Below are positions 8,886-17,856 of a DNA stretch of 64,000 nucleotides, one piece after another; position 1 is the stretch's first letter, and every line of letters starts with the position of its first letter. The translations under genes were made by a program, and so were the position numbers. The stretch is from Flavobacterium lacus. Its GTDB lineage: Bacteria; Bacteroidota; Bacteroidia; Flavobacteriales; Flavobacteriaceae. Under the pieces are notes generated by a model. It was not told the origin of the DNA. It ran no database searches and was given only the letters and a program-made list of their open reading frames with translations. The DNA is taken from the NCBI RefSeq assembly GCF_003268815.1, contig NZ_QLSV01000007.1, positions 62,001-126,000 of the forward strand, written 5' to 3'.

Positions 8886-8990
8886 AAGGTTTAAAAGTTT
8901 AAAGTTTAAAAGTTTAAGAGGTATGGAGTTTAGTTTGTTTCTTGAACACTGCCTTTTAAACTTTTAAACTTTAAACTTTTAAACTTATAA
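8886..8990. terminator. Long AT-rich inverted repeat between convergent genes
   Basis: The left arm 8886-8921 and right arm 8952-8988 are near-perfect reverse complements built of TTTAAAAGTTTAAAG units, with a loop of about 30 bases. It sits between the acyl-CoA hydrolase (+) and the TolC gene (-), so it could end transcription from both sides. The internal repetition also allows slipped pairings. Confidence 0.6.
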
Positions 8991-9004
8991 CCTCTACCAT
9001 CAAA

Positions 9005-10405
9005 TTATTCATTAAACTGTGGATTTGCTATCAACTTAAATAAATCTGAATTGGCCACAAAAAATCGAAACTCAACATCAATTTGTTGCAAGCTCGTGCT
9101 TAGCAAACTGTTTTCTCTAGTATTTATTAAGAACAACGAACTTTCTCCAAAAAAAAACATTCTTTCTTCGGCATTTAGCATCGTACTAAAATCATTAACC
9201 AATTCATTGGTAATTTCAATTTGACCTTTCAAGGATTTGATTTCTTCTAGTTGATAATCAATTTTATTTTTTAATACTTGATTTTCAAACTGTAAATCTA
9301 ATTCGGCATCTTGTAATTTCAATTTTGCTACCTTAAAATTTCCTCTTTCTTTTCTTAAAAACAAAGGAAAACTAAAATTCACACCATATTTATAATTCAC
9401 AGTATTAAAATCTCGAACAAATTCCGGTTCAGACAAGTAATTGTAGTTTAAATTGATGGTTGGCTTCAGCAAGTCGCCTTTTAGCCGTTTGTCAACTTCC
9501 AAAATGGAAACTTTATTTTGTAATGATCTAATTTTTGGGTGATTTTGAAAATCGATATCGGCCAATAAAAGGCCATTTGTTTTGAGCGTGTTTTCTACTT
9601 TTTTATCCAATTCGGTCTCTGGCGAAATACCTTCTTGCAATTCTAGTGGAAGATTATTTTCAAACCAAAGATAATTTGATAAGTCCAATTTCGACTTGAG
9701 TAATTTTAATCGGGACTGTTCTAAACTTAGTTTTCTTGATTTTACTAATATTCCTGCTTCAATGCTATCAATGGCCGGTCGGTCTCCCGCAGCTATTAAT
9801 CCTCTAATTCCGTTAAATCTAACCTCAGAATTTTTCAAAAAGGTTTCATACAATTTGTACTCATTATAATTTCTATACCAATTAAAATAGCTGTTTGCGG
9901 CAGCATAAAGAACATTAGCCACTTCTAAATCTCGTTCTGCTTGGGATAAATTGGTATAAATTTTAGCTTTTTTCAAATCAGCCATTCGGTTATTGATTAG
10001 TAAACCTTGCCCGATGGGAACAGAAATTCCGGCCATTGCCAAACCGTTTGTTGGAGTGTTGTTTTGCGGGTTTAAAAAAGTACCTTCCATTTGATCGAAA
10101 CCGGCTTTAATTTCAATTCCATACCAAGTCGGAATTTTAAAAGTGGTATTTAACAAATCATAATACTCTGTCGATTTGAATTGCTTGTTTTCGTAATCTA
10201 TTTCAATTTTAGGATCAAATCCGCCACGAGCAGCAATAATTCCGGCTTGAGCCTGACTAACTTCTAAATTAGCTTGCTTTACCAAGGGGTGAAATTGTTT
10301 AACATAGCCCAAGTAGGAATCTAATGTTAGAATAGAATCATTGGTCATGTTCTGCGACCATGAAAGCAAAGAAAATAATAATATAAATGGCAATATGCTT
10401 TTCAT
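9005..10405 (-). CDS. TolC family outer-membrane efflux protein
   Basis: This is the outer-membrane channel of a tripartite exporter, 466 residues with signal peptide MKSILPFILLFSLLSWSQ. It has the long helical, Gln/Asn/Leu-rich TolC character: two related halves with coiled segments such as YVKQFHPLVKQANLEVSQAQAGIIAARGGFDPKIE and a later copy (EVDKRLKGDLLKPTINLNYNY). The family expects a trimer spanning the outer membrane and reaching into the periplasm. It is last in the tetR-ABC-HlyD-TolC operon, six bases after the HlyD gene, so its partners are those two. Sequence is more divergent from E. coli TolC than usual but the family call is safe. Confidence 0.9.
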   Translation of the reverse strand: MKSILPFILLFSLLSWSQNMTNDSILTLDSYLGYVKQFHPLVKQANLEVSQAQAGIIAARGGFDPKIEIDYENKQFKSTEYYDLLNTTFKIPTWYGIEIKAGFDQMEGTFLNPQNNTPTNGLAMAGISVPIGQGLLINNRMADLKKAKIYTNLSQAERDLEVANVLYAAANSYFNWYRNYNEYKLYETFLKNSEVRFNGIRGLIAAGDRPAIDSIEAGILVKSRKLSLEQSRLKLLKSKLDLSNYLWFENNLPLELQEGISPETELDKKVENTLKTNGLLLADIDFQNHPKIRSLQNKVSILEVDKRLKGDLLKPTINLNYNYLSEPEFVRDFNTVNYKYGVNFSFPLFLRKERGNFKVAKLKLQDAELDLQFENQVLKNKIDYQLEEIKSLKGQIEITNELVNDFSTMLNAEERMFFFGESSLFLINTRENSLLSTSLQQIDVEFRFFVANSDLFKLIANPQFNE

Positions 10406-10411
10406 TTGGCC

Positions 10412-11758
10412 CTATTTTTTGGTTTCAGTTGTTTGTTTAGGGGTGTAAAAATCAGGTGGGAAACCATTCAGTTTTCGCCAAATTTCATACCATATCGGTA
10501 CATTGTCTAATAAAGCAAACGTCTGTGCACCGGCACCAATATTTAACTCTTTAGGCCATGGTTTGTCTTGCGGATCTTGTGCAATTAAAACCCTGTATTT
10601 TCCATTAATACTGATAAAATTTTCGATAGCAACAACTTTTCCGCCAAAGGTACCATAGGAGGAATTTGGCCAGCCGCTAAAAATGATTGTTGGCCATCCA
10701 TCAAACCAAATCCGAACATTTTCTCCCTTGTGAATTAGAGGCATATCTATAGGGTCTATAAATGTTTCTACTGCTATATCATATTTAGAAGGCATGATAC
10801 TCACAACCGGTGTTCCTTCTTTAATTGTTTCGCCGATTCCTGATTGAAGAGCTCGGTTTACGTAACCGTTTTGTGGTGCTTTTATATAATAAAGTTCATT
10901 ACGCATTTTATAATTGGTAACCTGATTTTGCAATTTATTTACCTGAGCTTCCGTGTCAAATTGGCTACTTAGTGCCGTAAAACGTTCGCTTTGAGCTTTT
11001 GAAGTTTTATCAGTATATTCTGCAGAAATCCTATTGATTTCTACCCGTGCGTTTATTAATTCATTTTTGGAGGTTAGGTATTTATTCTGTTGTGTTATTA
11101 TTTTTGCCTCGGCATCTTGAAGTTTCAATCGTTTCTCTTCTAAATCGGTCACCGCTTTTAGTCCTTCCTTATTTAAATCTTGTGAACGTTTAAATTGTAT
11201 TTGAGCAATTTTAAGCTGTGTTTTTACTGCTTCCAAATCCATACTGTCACTTTTTACTTTTAATTGTGACTGTTCTATTTTGTTTCTGGCTTGTTCTAGT
11301 TTTAGAATTCTTTCACGTTCAATCGCAGTAATTTGAGTTGAAAGTGAGTTGGCTTTTCCCTCATAAGATTCTTCCGAAAGCATCTTGGCTTTCATTTGAT
11401 TTTCTGTATTAGAAACAAGATTAGGGTCAAAGTAATCATCTTTTACCTCTGAAATGAATAAAATAGTGTCCCCTTTTTTCACATATTGGCCTTCGGCCAC
11501 ATACCATTTTTCAATTCGTCCGGCGATGGCAGTATGAATAGTTTGTGGACGTTGTTCAGGGGAAACGGTAGTAACAAACCCTGAACCTTGAATGTTTTGA
11601 GTCCAAGGCAAAAGCACAAATAAACAGCTCCCAATCATAAACCACATCAAAAGGCGATTGAATGTTTTAAAGTACTTTCTTTCACCAAGTTTTTGAATAG
11701 TTTTAAAGCGAGTTAAATTGACTTTGTCATTAATATTTTTTCGGGCGATGTTCAACAT
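10412..11758 (-). CDS. HlyD family periplasmic adaptor (membrane fusion protein)
   Basis: This 448-residue adaptor links the inner-membrane ABC protein to the TolC channel. A single membrane helix lies near residues 35-51 (LLMWFMIGSCLFVLLPW) after a short basic cytoplasmic tail. Then comes the first half of a lipoyl-like domain (IEKWYVAEGQYVKKGDTILF), a long coiled-coil hairpin about 125-290 rich in Lys/Glu/Gln, and the second half (YIKAPQNGYVNRALQSGIGE). A beta-barrel domain follows. The architecture matches adaptors of type I secretion and NHLM-type exporters rather than RND pumps. It is one base from the ABC gene and six from tolC. The cargo is unknown. Confidence 0.9.
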   Translation of the reverse strand: MLNIARKNINDKVNLTRFKTIQKLGERKYFKTFNRLLMWFMIGSCLFVLLPWTQNIQGSGFVTTVSPEQRPQTIHTAIAGRIEKWYVAEGQYVKKGDTILFISEVKDDYFDPNLVSNTENQMKAKMLSEESYEGKANSLSTQITAIERERILKLEQARNKIEQSQLKVKSDSMDLEAVKTQLKIAQIQFKRSQDLNKEGLKAVTDLEEKRLKLQDAEAKIITQQNKYLTSKNELINARVEINRISAEYTDKTSKAQSERFTALSSQFDTEAQVNKLQNQVTNYKMRNELYYIKAPQNGYVNRALQSGIGETIKEGTPVVSIMPSKYDIAVETFIDPIDMPLIHKGENVRIWFDGWPTIIFSGWPNSSYGTFGGKVVAIENFISINGKYRVLIAQDPQDKPWPKELNIGAGAQTFALLDNVPIWYEIWRKLNGFPPDFYTPKQTTETKK

Positions 11759-11759
11759 A

Positions 11760-13430
11760 TTAGTTCGTGTCTGAAATTAATTTTCCTTTATCCAATGTTA
11801 TGATTCGATCACATTTTTGCTTCCAGTACTCATTTTTAGATGTTACTATTAAGGTCCAATTGTTTTCTTTGGAAAGTATAAAATCGATGATTTCTCTACT
11901 TTCATCCTCGTCCATTTTATCGAAGGGATTTTCCAAAAAGAGAACCAACGGATCATTTACAATTGCTCTGGCCAAAAGAATTTTTTGTGCCAACGATGAG
12001 GGTAATTGTTTTCCTTCGGTTAGAATTTTTTCGTCTAATCCTTTGGGCATCTTTTTGATTACTTCGGTTAACTTAATTTTTTCCAATACTAATTTTAATT
12101 TTTCAGTTGAAATGGTTGGATTTCGAAATGTAATGTTTTCCAAAATGGAACCTTCAAAAAGCGTTTGACCTTCTGTAATAATGCCGATTTGGGCACGATA
12201 CTGTTCAATGTTTATTTTGTTATATTGTTCGTCATTAATATAAATGGAACTTCCATTGCTGTGAATCAAGCCTGCTAAAATTCGTAGCAAGGTTGTTTTT
12301 CCTGAGCCGTTCTTTCCATCTAAATATATTTTTTCTCCCTGATTGATATGAAACGAAACTGCGTTTAGAATTTTTTTGTTTGAATCAGGAAAAACAAAAT
12401 TTAATTCATCAATTTCAAAATGAACATTTTTATAACAGTAGGTACTTTCATGTGTTTCAAACTCTTCAATTTCCATATCAACCACCTGACCAATTTTTTC
12501 GATGGAGGTTAAGACATCATAAAAAGTTTCTAATCCAACGATGATTTTTTCGACCGAATTAATGACCAATAAAATGATGATTTCGGCAGCTACAAATTGA
12601 CCGATGTTTAATTGTTGGTTGATAACTAAATAACCTCCAATAAGCAATAAACCAGCCGAAATTAATGCCTTAAAACCAATTAATTGAATGAATTGTCGCT
12701 TGATTACTTCAAAGTGACTCTCCCTGGATTTAAGGTATTCGCTTACCAATTTATCATTTTTGGTTAGGGCAAACTCTGCCTCAGTTTTATTTTTAAATCC
12801 AAAGTAATTTCGTGATATTTCTTGAATCCAATGAGCGACTTTATATTTGTATTTGGATTCGGTTAAACTCGTTTTTAGTCCAACTTCAAATGATACACGA
12901 AAGATTAAATAGAGTACTATAAATAGCAATAAACCAAACATAATAAACAACGGGTGATAGACAGAAAGTAAGAGTAGCCCAAAAATGATTTGTAGAATAG
13001 ATTCAGAATAATCCATGATTAATTTGGCCACACTTTTTTGTACTGTGATTGTGTCAAAAAAACGATTGGCTAATTCCGGAGGATAATTGTTGTGGAATTC
13101 GGTATATTTAATTTTTGGAAAACGATAGGAAAATTCAAAAGACGAACGAATGAATATTTTTTGTTGAATTGTCTCCGTGATACGTAATTGCATCAACTTT
13201 AAAATCCCATTAAAAACGACCCCTAAAATTACAATAACCACTAAAATAATCCACGATAAGCTAACTCTTCCGCCTTGAATAAGGTTGATGATGGCTTGGA
13301 TTCCTAAGGGCAGTGATAGGCTAACAAGACCCGAAAAAATTGCGTAAAAAAACACTTGATAAATGTCTTTTTTATCTAACTTTAAAAGATTAATAAAGCG
13401 ATTTAAAGGTGATTTTGATGCTTTTTCCAT
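11760..13430 (-). CDS. ABC exporter half-transporter with degenerate ATPase motifs
   Basis: This 556-residue protein has an N-terminal six-helix exporter domain (about 25-300) and a C-terminal nucleotide-binding domain. Walker A is intact (GKNGSGKTT, 372-380). The rest is unusual: the Q-loop Gln is replaced by Glu420, the LSGGQ signature is replaced by PSSLA (477-481), Walker B ends LEN in place of LDE (Asp to Glu500, catalytic Glu to Asn501), and the H-loop His is Ser531. There is no C39 peptidase domain at the front. Nucleotide binding is likely, canonical hydrolysis doubtful. It sits between tetR and the HlyD and TolC genes, so it should power or gate that exporter. Similar degenerate sequences occur, from memory, in other Bacteroidetes, so it is probably a conserved subfamily and not decay. 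Confidence 0.88.
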   Translation of the reverse strand: MEKASKSPLNRFINLLKLDKKDIYQVFFYAIFSGLVSLSLPLGIQAIINLIQGGRVSLSWIILVVIVILGVVFNGILKLMQLRITETIQQKIFIRSSFEFSYRFPKIKYTEFHNNYPPELANRFFDTITVQKSVAKLIMDYSESILQIIFGLLLLSVYHPLFIMFGLLLFIVLYLIFRVSFEVGLKTSLTESKYKYKVAHWIQEISRNYFGFKNKTEAEFALTKNDKLVSEYLKSRESHFEVIKRQFIQLIGFKALISAGLLLIGGYLVINQQLNIGQFVAAEIIILLVINSVEKIIVGLETFYDVLTSIEKIGQVVDMEIEEFETHESTYCYKNVHFEIDELNFVFPDSNKKILNAVSFHINQGEKIYLDGKNGSGKTTLLRILAGLIHSNGSSIYINDEQYNKINIEQYRAQIGIITEGQTLFEGSILENITFRNPTISTEKLKLVLEKIKLTEVIKKMPKGLDEKILTEGKQLPSSLAQKILLARAIVNDPLVLFLENPFDKMDEDESREIIDFILSKENNWTLIVTSKNEYWKQKCDRIITLDKGKLISDTN

Positions 13431-13432
13431 GG

Positions 13433-14104
13433 TTAGTTAATCTGTTTTAAAACCAAAGTTTTGAAAAATTCTGTTGGCGTAATTTCTTCGGTGCAATCTG
13501 TTATCGATGTAAAATGACTTTTTAAAAAATGTTGGTGCAAAGCTCCTTCTACAACCGTTGAAATTAAACTTTTTGCATAGGGAAAAGTTGGGTTTACCTC
13601 TTTTACCATCTCGATCATTCGATTAATTACACGTTTGTAAATTAAAAAATAACCCTCTTTATTTTCTTCATCTACTTCCTTCGTTAAATAGGATTTCGAA
13701 AATTCACAGATAATAATCTTATTCAAGAGCATTTCGTTTATGTGCGGATGGTTACTGTCGGTCATAATTTCCTCAGTAACAATTTCAATTCCCCTTATTA
13801 ATTTATCCTGAGGATTAGCAATACTATTGGTGGCTAGCACTAATTTGAATTCAATCCAACCCCAATACCACGACGTTAAATAGAGCAAAAGCTTGTGTTT
13901 ACTCTCAAAATACCGGTATATGGAACTTTCATTAGAGCCAATCCGTTGACCTAATTTTTTGAAAGTAAAATTATCAAAACCAATTTCATCAATCAACAAA
14001 ATACTATTTTCTAGAATTTTTTTTCCTAGTTCTGATGTCTCCGGGTCCTTGACATAGATTTTAGGGCTAATGTTTATTTTGATGCCATTTAAAATATTTT
14101 TCAT
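13433..14104 (-). CDS. TetR/AcrR family transcriptional regulator
   Basis: This 223-residue protein has an N-terminal TetR helix-turn-helix: SILLIDEIGFDNFTFKKLGQ followed by RIGSNESSIYRYFESKHKLL, where the recognition helix SSIYRYF is diagnostic. The C-terminal ligand-binding part (about 90-223) is not recognisable as a known class. It is the first gene of the exporter operon, two bases before the ABC gene, so it should repress its own operon and respond to an exported compound. The promoter region at 14136-14158 carries a 17-base palindrome that is a natural operator candidate. Confidence 0.92.
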   Translation of the reverse strand: MKNILNGIKINISPKIYVKDPETSELGKKILENSILLIDEIGFDNFTFKKLGQRIGSNESSIYRYFESKHKLLLYLTSWYWGWIEFKLVLATNSIANPQDKLIRGIEIVTEEIMTDSNHPHINEMLLNKIIICEFSKSYLTKEVDEENKEGYFLIYKRVINRMIEMVKEVNPTFPYAKSLISTVVEGALHQHFLKSHFTSITDCTEEITPTEFFKTLVLKQIN

Positions 14105-14135
14105 ACGCCAACGCTTCTACATAAAATTTACAACG

Positions 14136-14158
14136 CAAAAATAATAGTATTACTATTA
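14136..14158 (-). promoter_or_regulatory. Exporter operon promoter with TetR operator candidate
   Basis: Minus-strand TATTTTTG (14136-14143) matches the TAnnTTTG -7 box 32 bases before the tetR ATG. Directly upstream and touching it is a perfect 17-base palindrome, TAATAGTATTACTATTA (14142-14158). A repressor bound there would block the spacer and -7 element, as expected for autorepression by the TetR-type first gene. Confidence 0.6.
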
Positions 14159-14206
14159 ATTTTGAAATTGATTAACTTAATTTTAGGATTTGTAAAGGGA
14201 TAAGAT

Positions 14207-14236
14207 AAAAAAAGTCCCACCGAAGCAGGACCGTAA
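14207..14236 (-). terminator. Terminator after the type IX secreted protein gene, UUCG loop
   Basis: On the minus strand GTCCTGC-TTCG-GTGGGAC forms a seven-pair stem (two wobbles) closed by a UUCG tetraloop, followed by a run of seven T. It lies about 25 bases after the stop of the 1197-residue secreted protein gene. Confidence 0.75.
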
Positions 14237-14259
14237 TTATGTATTTAGGACATATATTC

Positions 14260-17200
14260 CTACCGCTTCAAACTAAAATTAGACCTAAATTCTTGTTTAA
14301 TTCCATCTTTTGTATAAACTGCTTTAAACCAATAATCATCGGATGGCATTGGTTTTCCGTTGAATGTGCCATCCCAGCCGTTGCCATTTTGCCCAATTTC
14401 TTTTAATAGTTTTCCATAACGATCAAAGATATAAATGTGGTTGATTTGGATAATGGGTGAACCAATCACTTTCCAAGTATCATTGAAACCATCTCCATTC
14501 GGCGTAAAAAAGATTGGAAAATCTAACACGGTAAAAGTGGTACTGATTTCATCACAACCAAATTTATTGCGAACACGTAATACAAAATCACCGGCAGGAA
14601 TGTTAGTAAAAACTGGACTATCTTGCCATAAATCAGGAATAATAGAATATTCATAATCTAACGAAACAGGGGTTGCCGTTGCGGTTATCATATTTTGATT
14701 TTCAAATCCGATTAAGTTTTGTGGTGAAACCGTCACAGCATCCGGAGCCAATGTTTTTATCGTTGTAAAGTTGAAAACACTTGAACAAAGTGCCACATTT
14801 GAAGTGTTTGTGATTAAAACAGAAAAATTGCCTTCAATGTCAGTTGAAAATGTGCTTGATGATTCTCCTGAAATTTCATTTCCCGGAAGAGCTTCAAATG
14901 CGGTAAACCATTCAAAAGTATAATCGGTTTCATTTAATAATGTCCTGATGTTGGCTTCTTTCAAAATGTTTCCGTTTTCATCAACACAAATATAGTAAGG
15001 AAATGTTCTCAAATTATTTTCAGGAAACGGACGAACATAAAGGTCTAATGCTAAAACTCGAAAACAAGCCAGTCCGGTCTCGCTATCAAAATTGGTTGTA
15101 CTGGTTACGCGAACATAAATTGTTTGAAAATCACTAACAGTATTGGTGAAAGTTGCTGGATTTTGAATGAAACTGTTGCTGTTGTTTTGAGCATCTGAAA
15201 AATTTTGATAGTATCGGATAACGATATTATTCAAGTTTGAAGGGCCCGCAATTTCAGTGATTCGCTCGGTTAAATCAAAAGCATAAAATCCGCTATCGTC
15301 GCACCTTTCAATAGGAGCAGGGTTGTTTAAACTTCCGGGAATTGTTACTACCGCTAAACTTAAACTGGTGATTGAAAAACAATTATTATTGGTTGGATCA
15401 ACTACTTTTACAAAAATTGTGTTTGTGCTTGATTCATAAGCATTCGGTTGTGTTATAAAATTATCTGCCGTTAAATCGGCTTGCGTTTCATAATAAAAAA
15501 CTTGGTAATTGATATTGCCTCCTGTAATTTGATTATTTCTGCGTGTTAAATCAAAAGTAGAAACCGTATCGCCACAAATTGAAATTTCATTCGGTGTAAA
15601 AATAATCGGATTCGGAAAAACTGCAATTGAAAAATTTACAATCGAAAAGCATTGCGTTGCAGTATCAAATAAACGAACAAATAGTTCATTATTGCCAACC
15701 GGAAAAGCTTGTGGAATATTTTTATTCAAAGCTGCAAAATTACTTTCTGCCAATTGAAATGTGCTGAAATAAGAAGTTTGAACGGTTGGATTTTGGTTTA
15801 ACAATCCTTCTGCATCAAAACTATTTAACACGACCGTTTCATTTTCACAAAGTGCGATCGAATTAATGCTGTTTTGTAGTGGAGGGGTTTTAATTTCCAC
15901 TTGAAATGTTCCCACCCCTTCACAAATATTATTGGTTTCAATGCGTGTGTAAATGGTTTGAATGCCAATTGGTACTTGCGATAAATCAGTTAATTGGTTT
16001 GTTTTTACGGAGGCATCTATGTCCGTTAAATAAAACGTAATTTCAACTGGATTTCCTCCAAAAAAAGAATTTCGAATGCTATTTTCTTGGAACGAAAAAT
16101 TTACTAATCCATAATTTTGATTTACAACCGGACAAACAGAAGCCATGTCAGGATAAGTAGACAAACTTGTTGGATTTACAGTTAAAGCTATTGTGGCAAC
16201 CGTGGTGGAGGTGCAATTTGGAATTACATTCTCATTAACAGCAATGACATAAATGGTTTGATTGGTTGTTGTGTTAACAAAAGCCTCCGGAGTTAAAATT
16301 TGTTGTGTTAATCCGCTATCTAAAAAATAAAATAAAGTTAGACCGGTAACATTATTTGTAATTTCATCATACGCTTCGGTTAAATTGGTTGTGGCAATTC
16401 CGTCGTTGTTGGGAGTAATGTAATCGCATTGTTCGATTATTATTGGATTTGTATTTAATACCGGAACTGGATTTATTTGAACGGAAACAGAATTAGAATT
16501 GCCAATGCAAATTCCTTCCTCAGTAACTTCTAAATAATAAGTTTCAGTTGAATTGTTTGTTTGAATTGCAGTTGAAACAATTAATGTTGGTGTATTTTCA
16601 CCTGAAAGCAGATTATTATTTTGATACCATTGATATGTTATATTAGTCAAATTTCCGCTATTAGCAATAGTGGAAGTAATCGTAAAACTATCATTATCAC
16701 AAATCGAAGCATTATCCAAAATACTAACTTGCGGTGTGGCATAAATAAAAATGGAATTAGAAATAACTTCATTACAACCACCGTTTTTTACACCTAAATT
16801 GTATTTTCCGGGAAGAGTGGGTGTAAAACTATTATTGGAAATGCCAGAAACAGGTACATCATTCCTATACCATTGATAAATTGGATTGTCAACCAAAAAA
16901 TCAAATTGGTTCTGATTCAAAATAGTGCCTTGTAAAACGGGATTAGAACTTAAACATCCTGCTGCTGCGGTATTCTGTATCGAAACATCCGGTAAAACAA
17001 AAAATTTTAATTCAATTTCAGCCTCACTAACAGGTAAATTAGTTAAATCAACGGTTGGATCAGTACTGTCATAAGCTGTTGTTTCAACCCGATAAGTGCC
17101 AGTTTCCGCTATGTTTGCCAACGTATTCGTGCTTTGAGTACTATTATTAATTGTCGTTAGGAAAACATTGTTGCGAAACCAAGTATAATTAAAACGTAAA

Positions 17201-17853
17201 TCGTTGACATTGCCGTCAAAATCAGTAACATCAATTGTTGCGGTTATACTTTTTGTTTCCGGTTTACAGTATTCTGTTTGTGTTATTTCGTTTCCGCTAT
17301 CATCAGTAATTTCCACCGAAGATAAAAAGCTACAATCAGAACTTCCGGTTCCACCGATTTGAGTGATGGTAATTTGTCCGGGAACATTGGAATAATTGTC
17401 TATTAACAAGACATATAATTGTCCGGTTTGTCCGTTTGGAATCGTAACAATTTCAACACTTGCCGGTAGCCAACTGCAATCTACTTCATTGTTTATGTTT
17501 AATTGACTACAGACATTCGATAAGTCGTTAAAAGGACCCCAAAGCACAAAATCTACATCCGTGCCATTCCCGTTATTGTTTACTTGATTTATTTGCAGGA
17601 CAATTTCTCCCGGTGTTTGTATTTGAATAAAAAACCAAGTTGGACCTTGAAAATTTTGCTCGATACACGTAGTGTTAAACGTTTCTCCATTTCCGCCTAC
17701 AGAATTCTGAAAAGGAATACTTGTGGCACAAGATTGATACGCTTCAAAATTTGCTTGAAATTCTGCACATGAAGGGGCTCCTCCTTGGGCAAGAGTATTT
17801 TGAACCAGAAAAATCCAAAACAGAAATAAAACCTTATGTATAGATTTTAACAT
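14260..17853 (-). CDS. Large surface protein with type B (gliding-associated) T9SS sorting domain
   Basis: This 1197-residue protein has signal peptide MLKSIHKVLFLFWIFLVQNT...AQ. The N-terminal region (about 25-175) resembles a secreted jelly-roll or pre-peptidase-type domain (PTWFFIQIQTPGEIVLQI). The middle has Ig-like modules and then at least four modules of about 100-120 residues that each contain a TIYVRV-like strand (QTIYVIAVNEN, QTIYTRIETNN, NTIFVKVVDPTNN, QTIYVRVTSTTN). The last 90 or so residues are the gliding motility-associated C-terminal domain: FFTPNGDGFNDTW, IYIFDRYGKLLKEI, GWDGTFNGKPMPSDDYWF. This domain sends the protein through the type IX system to the surface. A role in adhesion is likely but unproven. 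The ATG is 3 bases after gpmI, so it is probably co-transcribed. Confidence 0.92.
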   Translation of the reverse strand: MLKSIHKVLFLFWIFLVQNTLAQGGAPSCAEFQANFEAYQSCATSIPFQNSVGGNGETFNTTCIEQNFQGPTWFFIQIQTPGEIVLQINQVNNNGNGTDVDFVLWGPFNDLSNVCSQLNINNEVDCSWLPASVEIVTIPNGQTGQLYVLLIDNYSNVPGQITITQIGGTGSSDCSFLSSVEITDDSGNEITQTEYCKPETKSITATIDVTDFDGNVNDLRFNYTWFRNNVFLTTINNSTQSTNTLANIAETGTYRVETTAYDSTDPTVDLTNLPVSEAEIELKFFVLPDVSIQNTAAAGCLSSNPVLQGTILNQNQFDFLVDNPIYQWYRNDVPVSGISNNSFTPTLPGKYNLGVKNGGCNEVISNSIFIYATPQVSILDNASICDNDSFTITSTIANSGNLTNITYQWYQNNNLLSGENTPTLIVSTAIQTNNSTETYYLEVTEEGICIGNSNSVSVQINPVPVLNTNPIIIEQCDYITPNNDGIATTNLTEAYDEITNNVTGLTLFYFLDSGLTQQILTPEAFVNTTTNQTIYVIAVNENVIPNCTSTTVATIALTVNPTSLSTYPDMASVCPVVNQNYGLVNFSFQENSIRNSFFGGNPVEITFYLTDIDASVKTNQLTDLSQVPIGIQTIYTRIETNNICEGVGTFQVEIKTPPLQNSINSIALCENETVVLNSFDAEGLLNQNPTVQTSYFSTFQLAESNFAALNKNIPQAFPVGNNELFVRLFDTATQCFSIVNFSIAVFPNPIIFTPNEISICGDTVSTFDLTRRNNQITGGNINYQVFYYETQADLTADNFITQPNAYESSTNTIFVKVVDPTNNNCFSITSLSLAVVTIPGSLNNPAPIERCDDSGFYAFDLTERITEIAGPSNLNNIVIRYYQNFSDAQNNSNSFIQNPATFTNTVSDFQTIYVRVTSTTNFDSETGLACFRVLALDLYVRPFPENNLRTFPYYICVDENGNILKEANIRTLLNETDYTFEWFTAFEALPGNEISGESSSTFSTDIEGNFSVLITNTSNVALCSSVFNFTTIKTLAPDAVTVSPQNLIGFENQNMITATATPVSLDYEYSIIPDLWQDSPVFTNIPAGDFVLRVRNKFGCDEISTTFTVLDFPIFFTPNGDGFNDTWKVIGSPIIQINHIYIFDRYGKLLKEIGQNGNGWDGTFNGKPMPSDDYWFKAVYTKDGIKQEFRSNFSLKR

Positions 17854-17856
17854 AGT

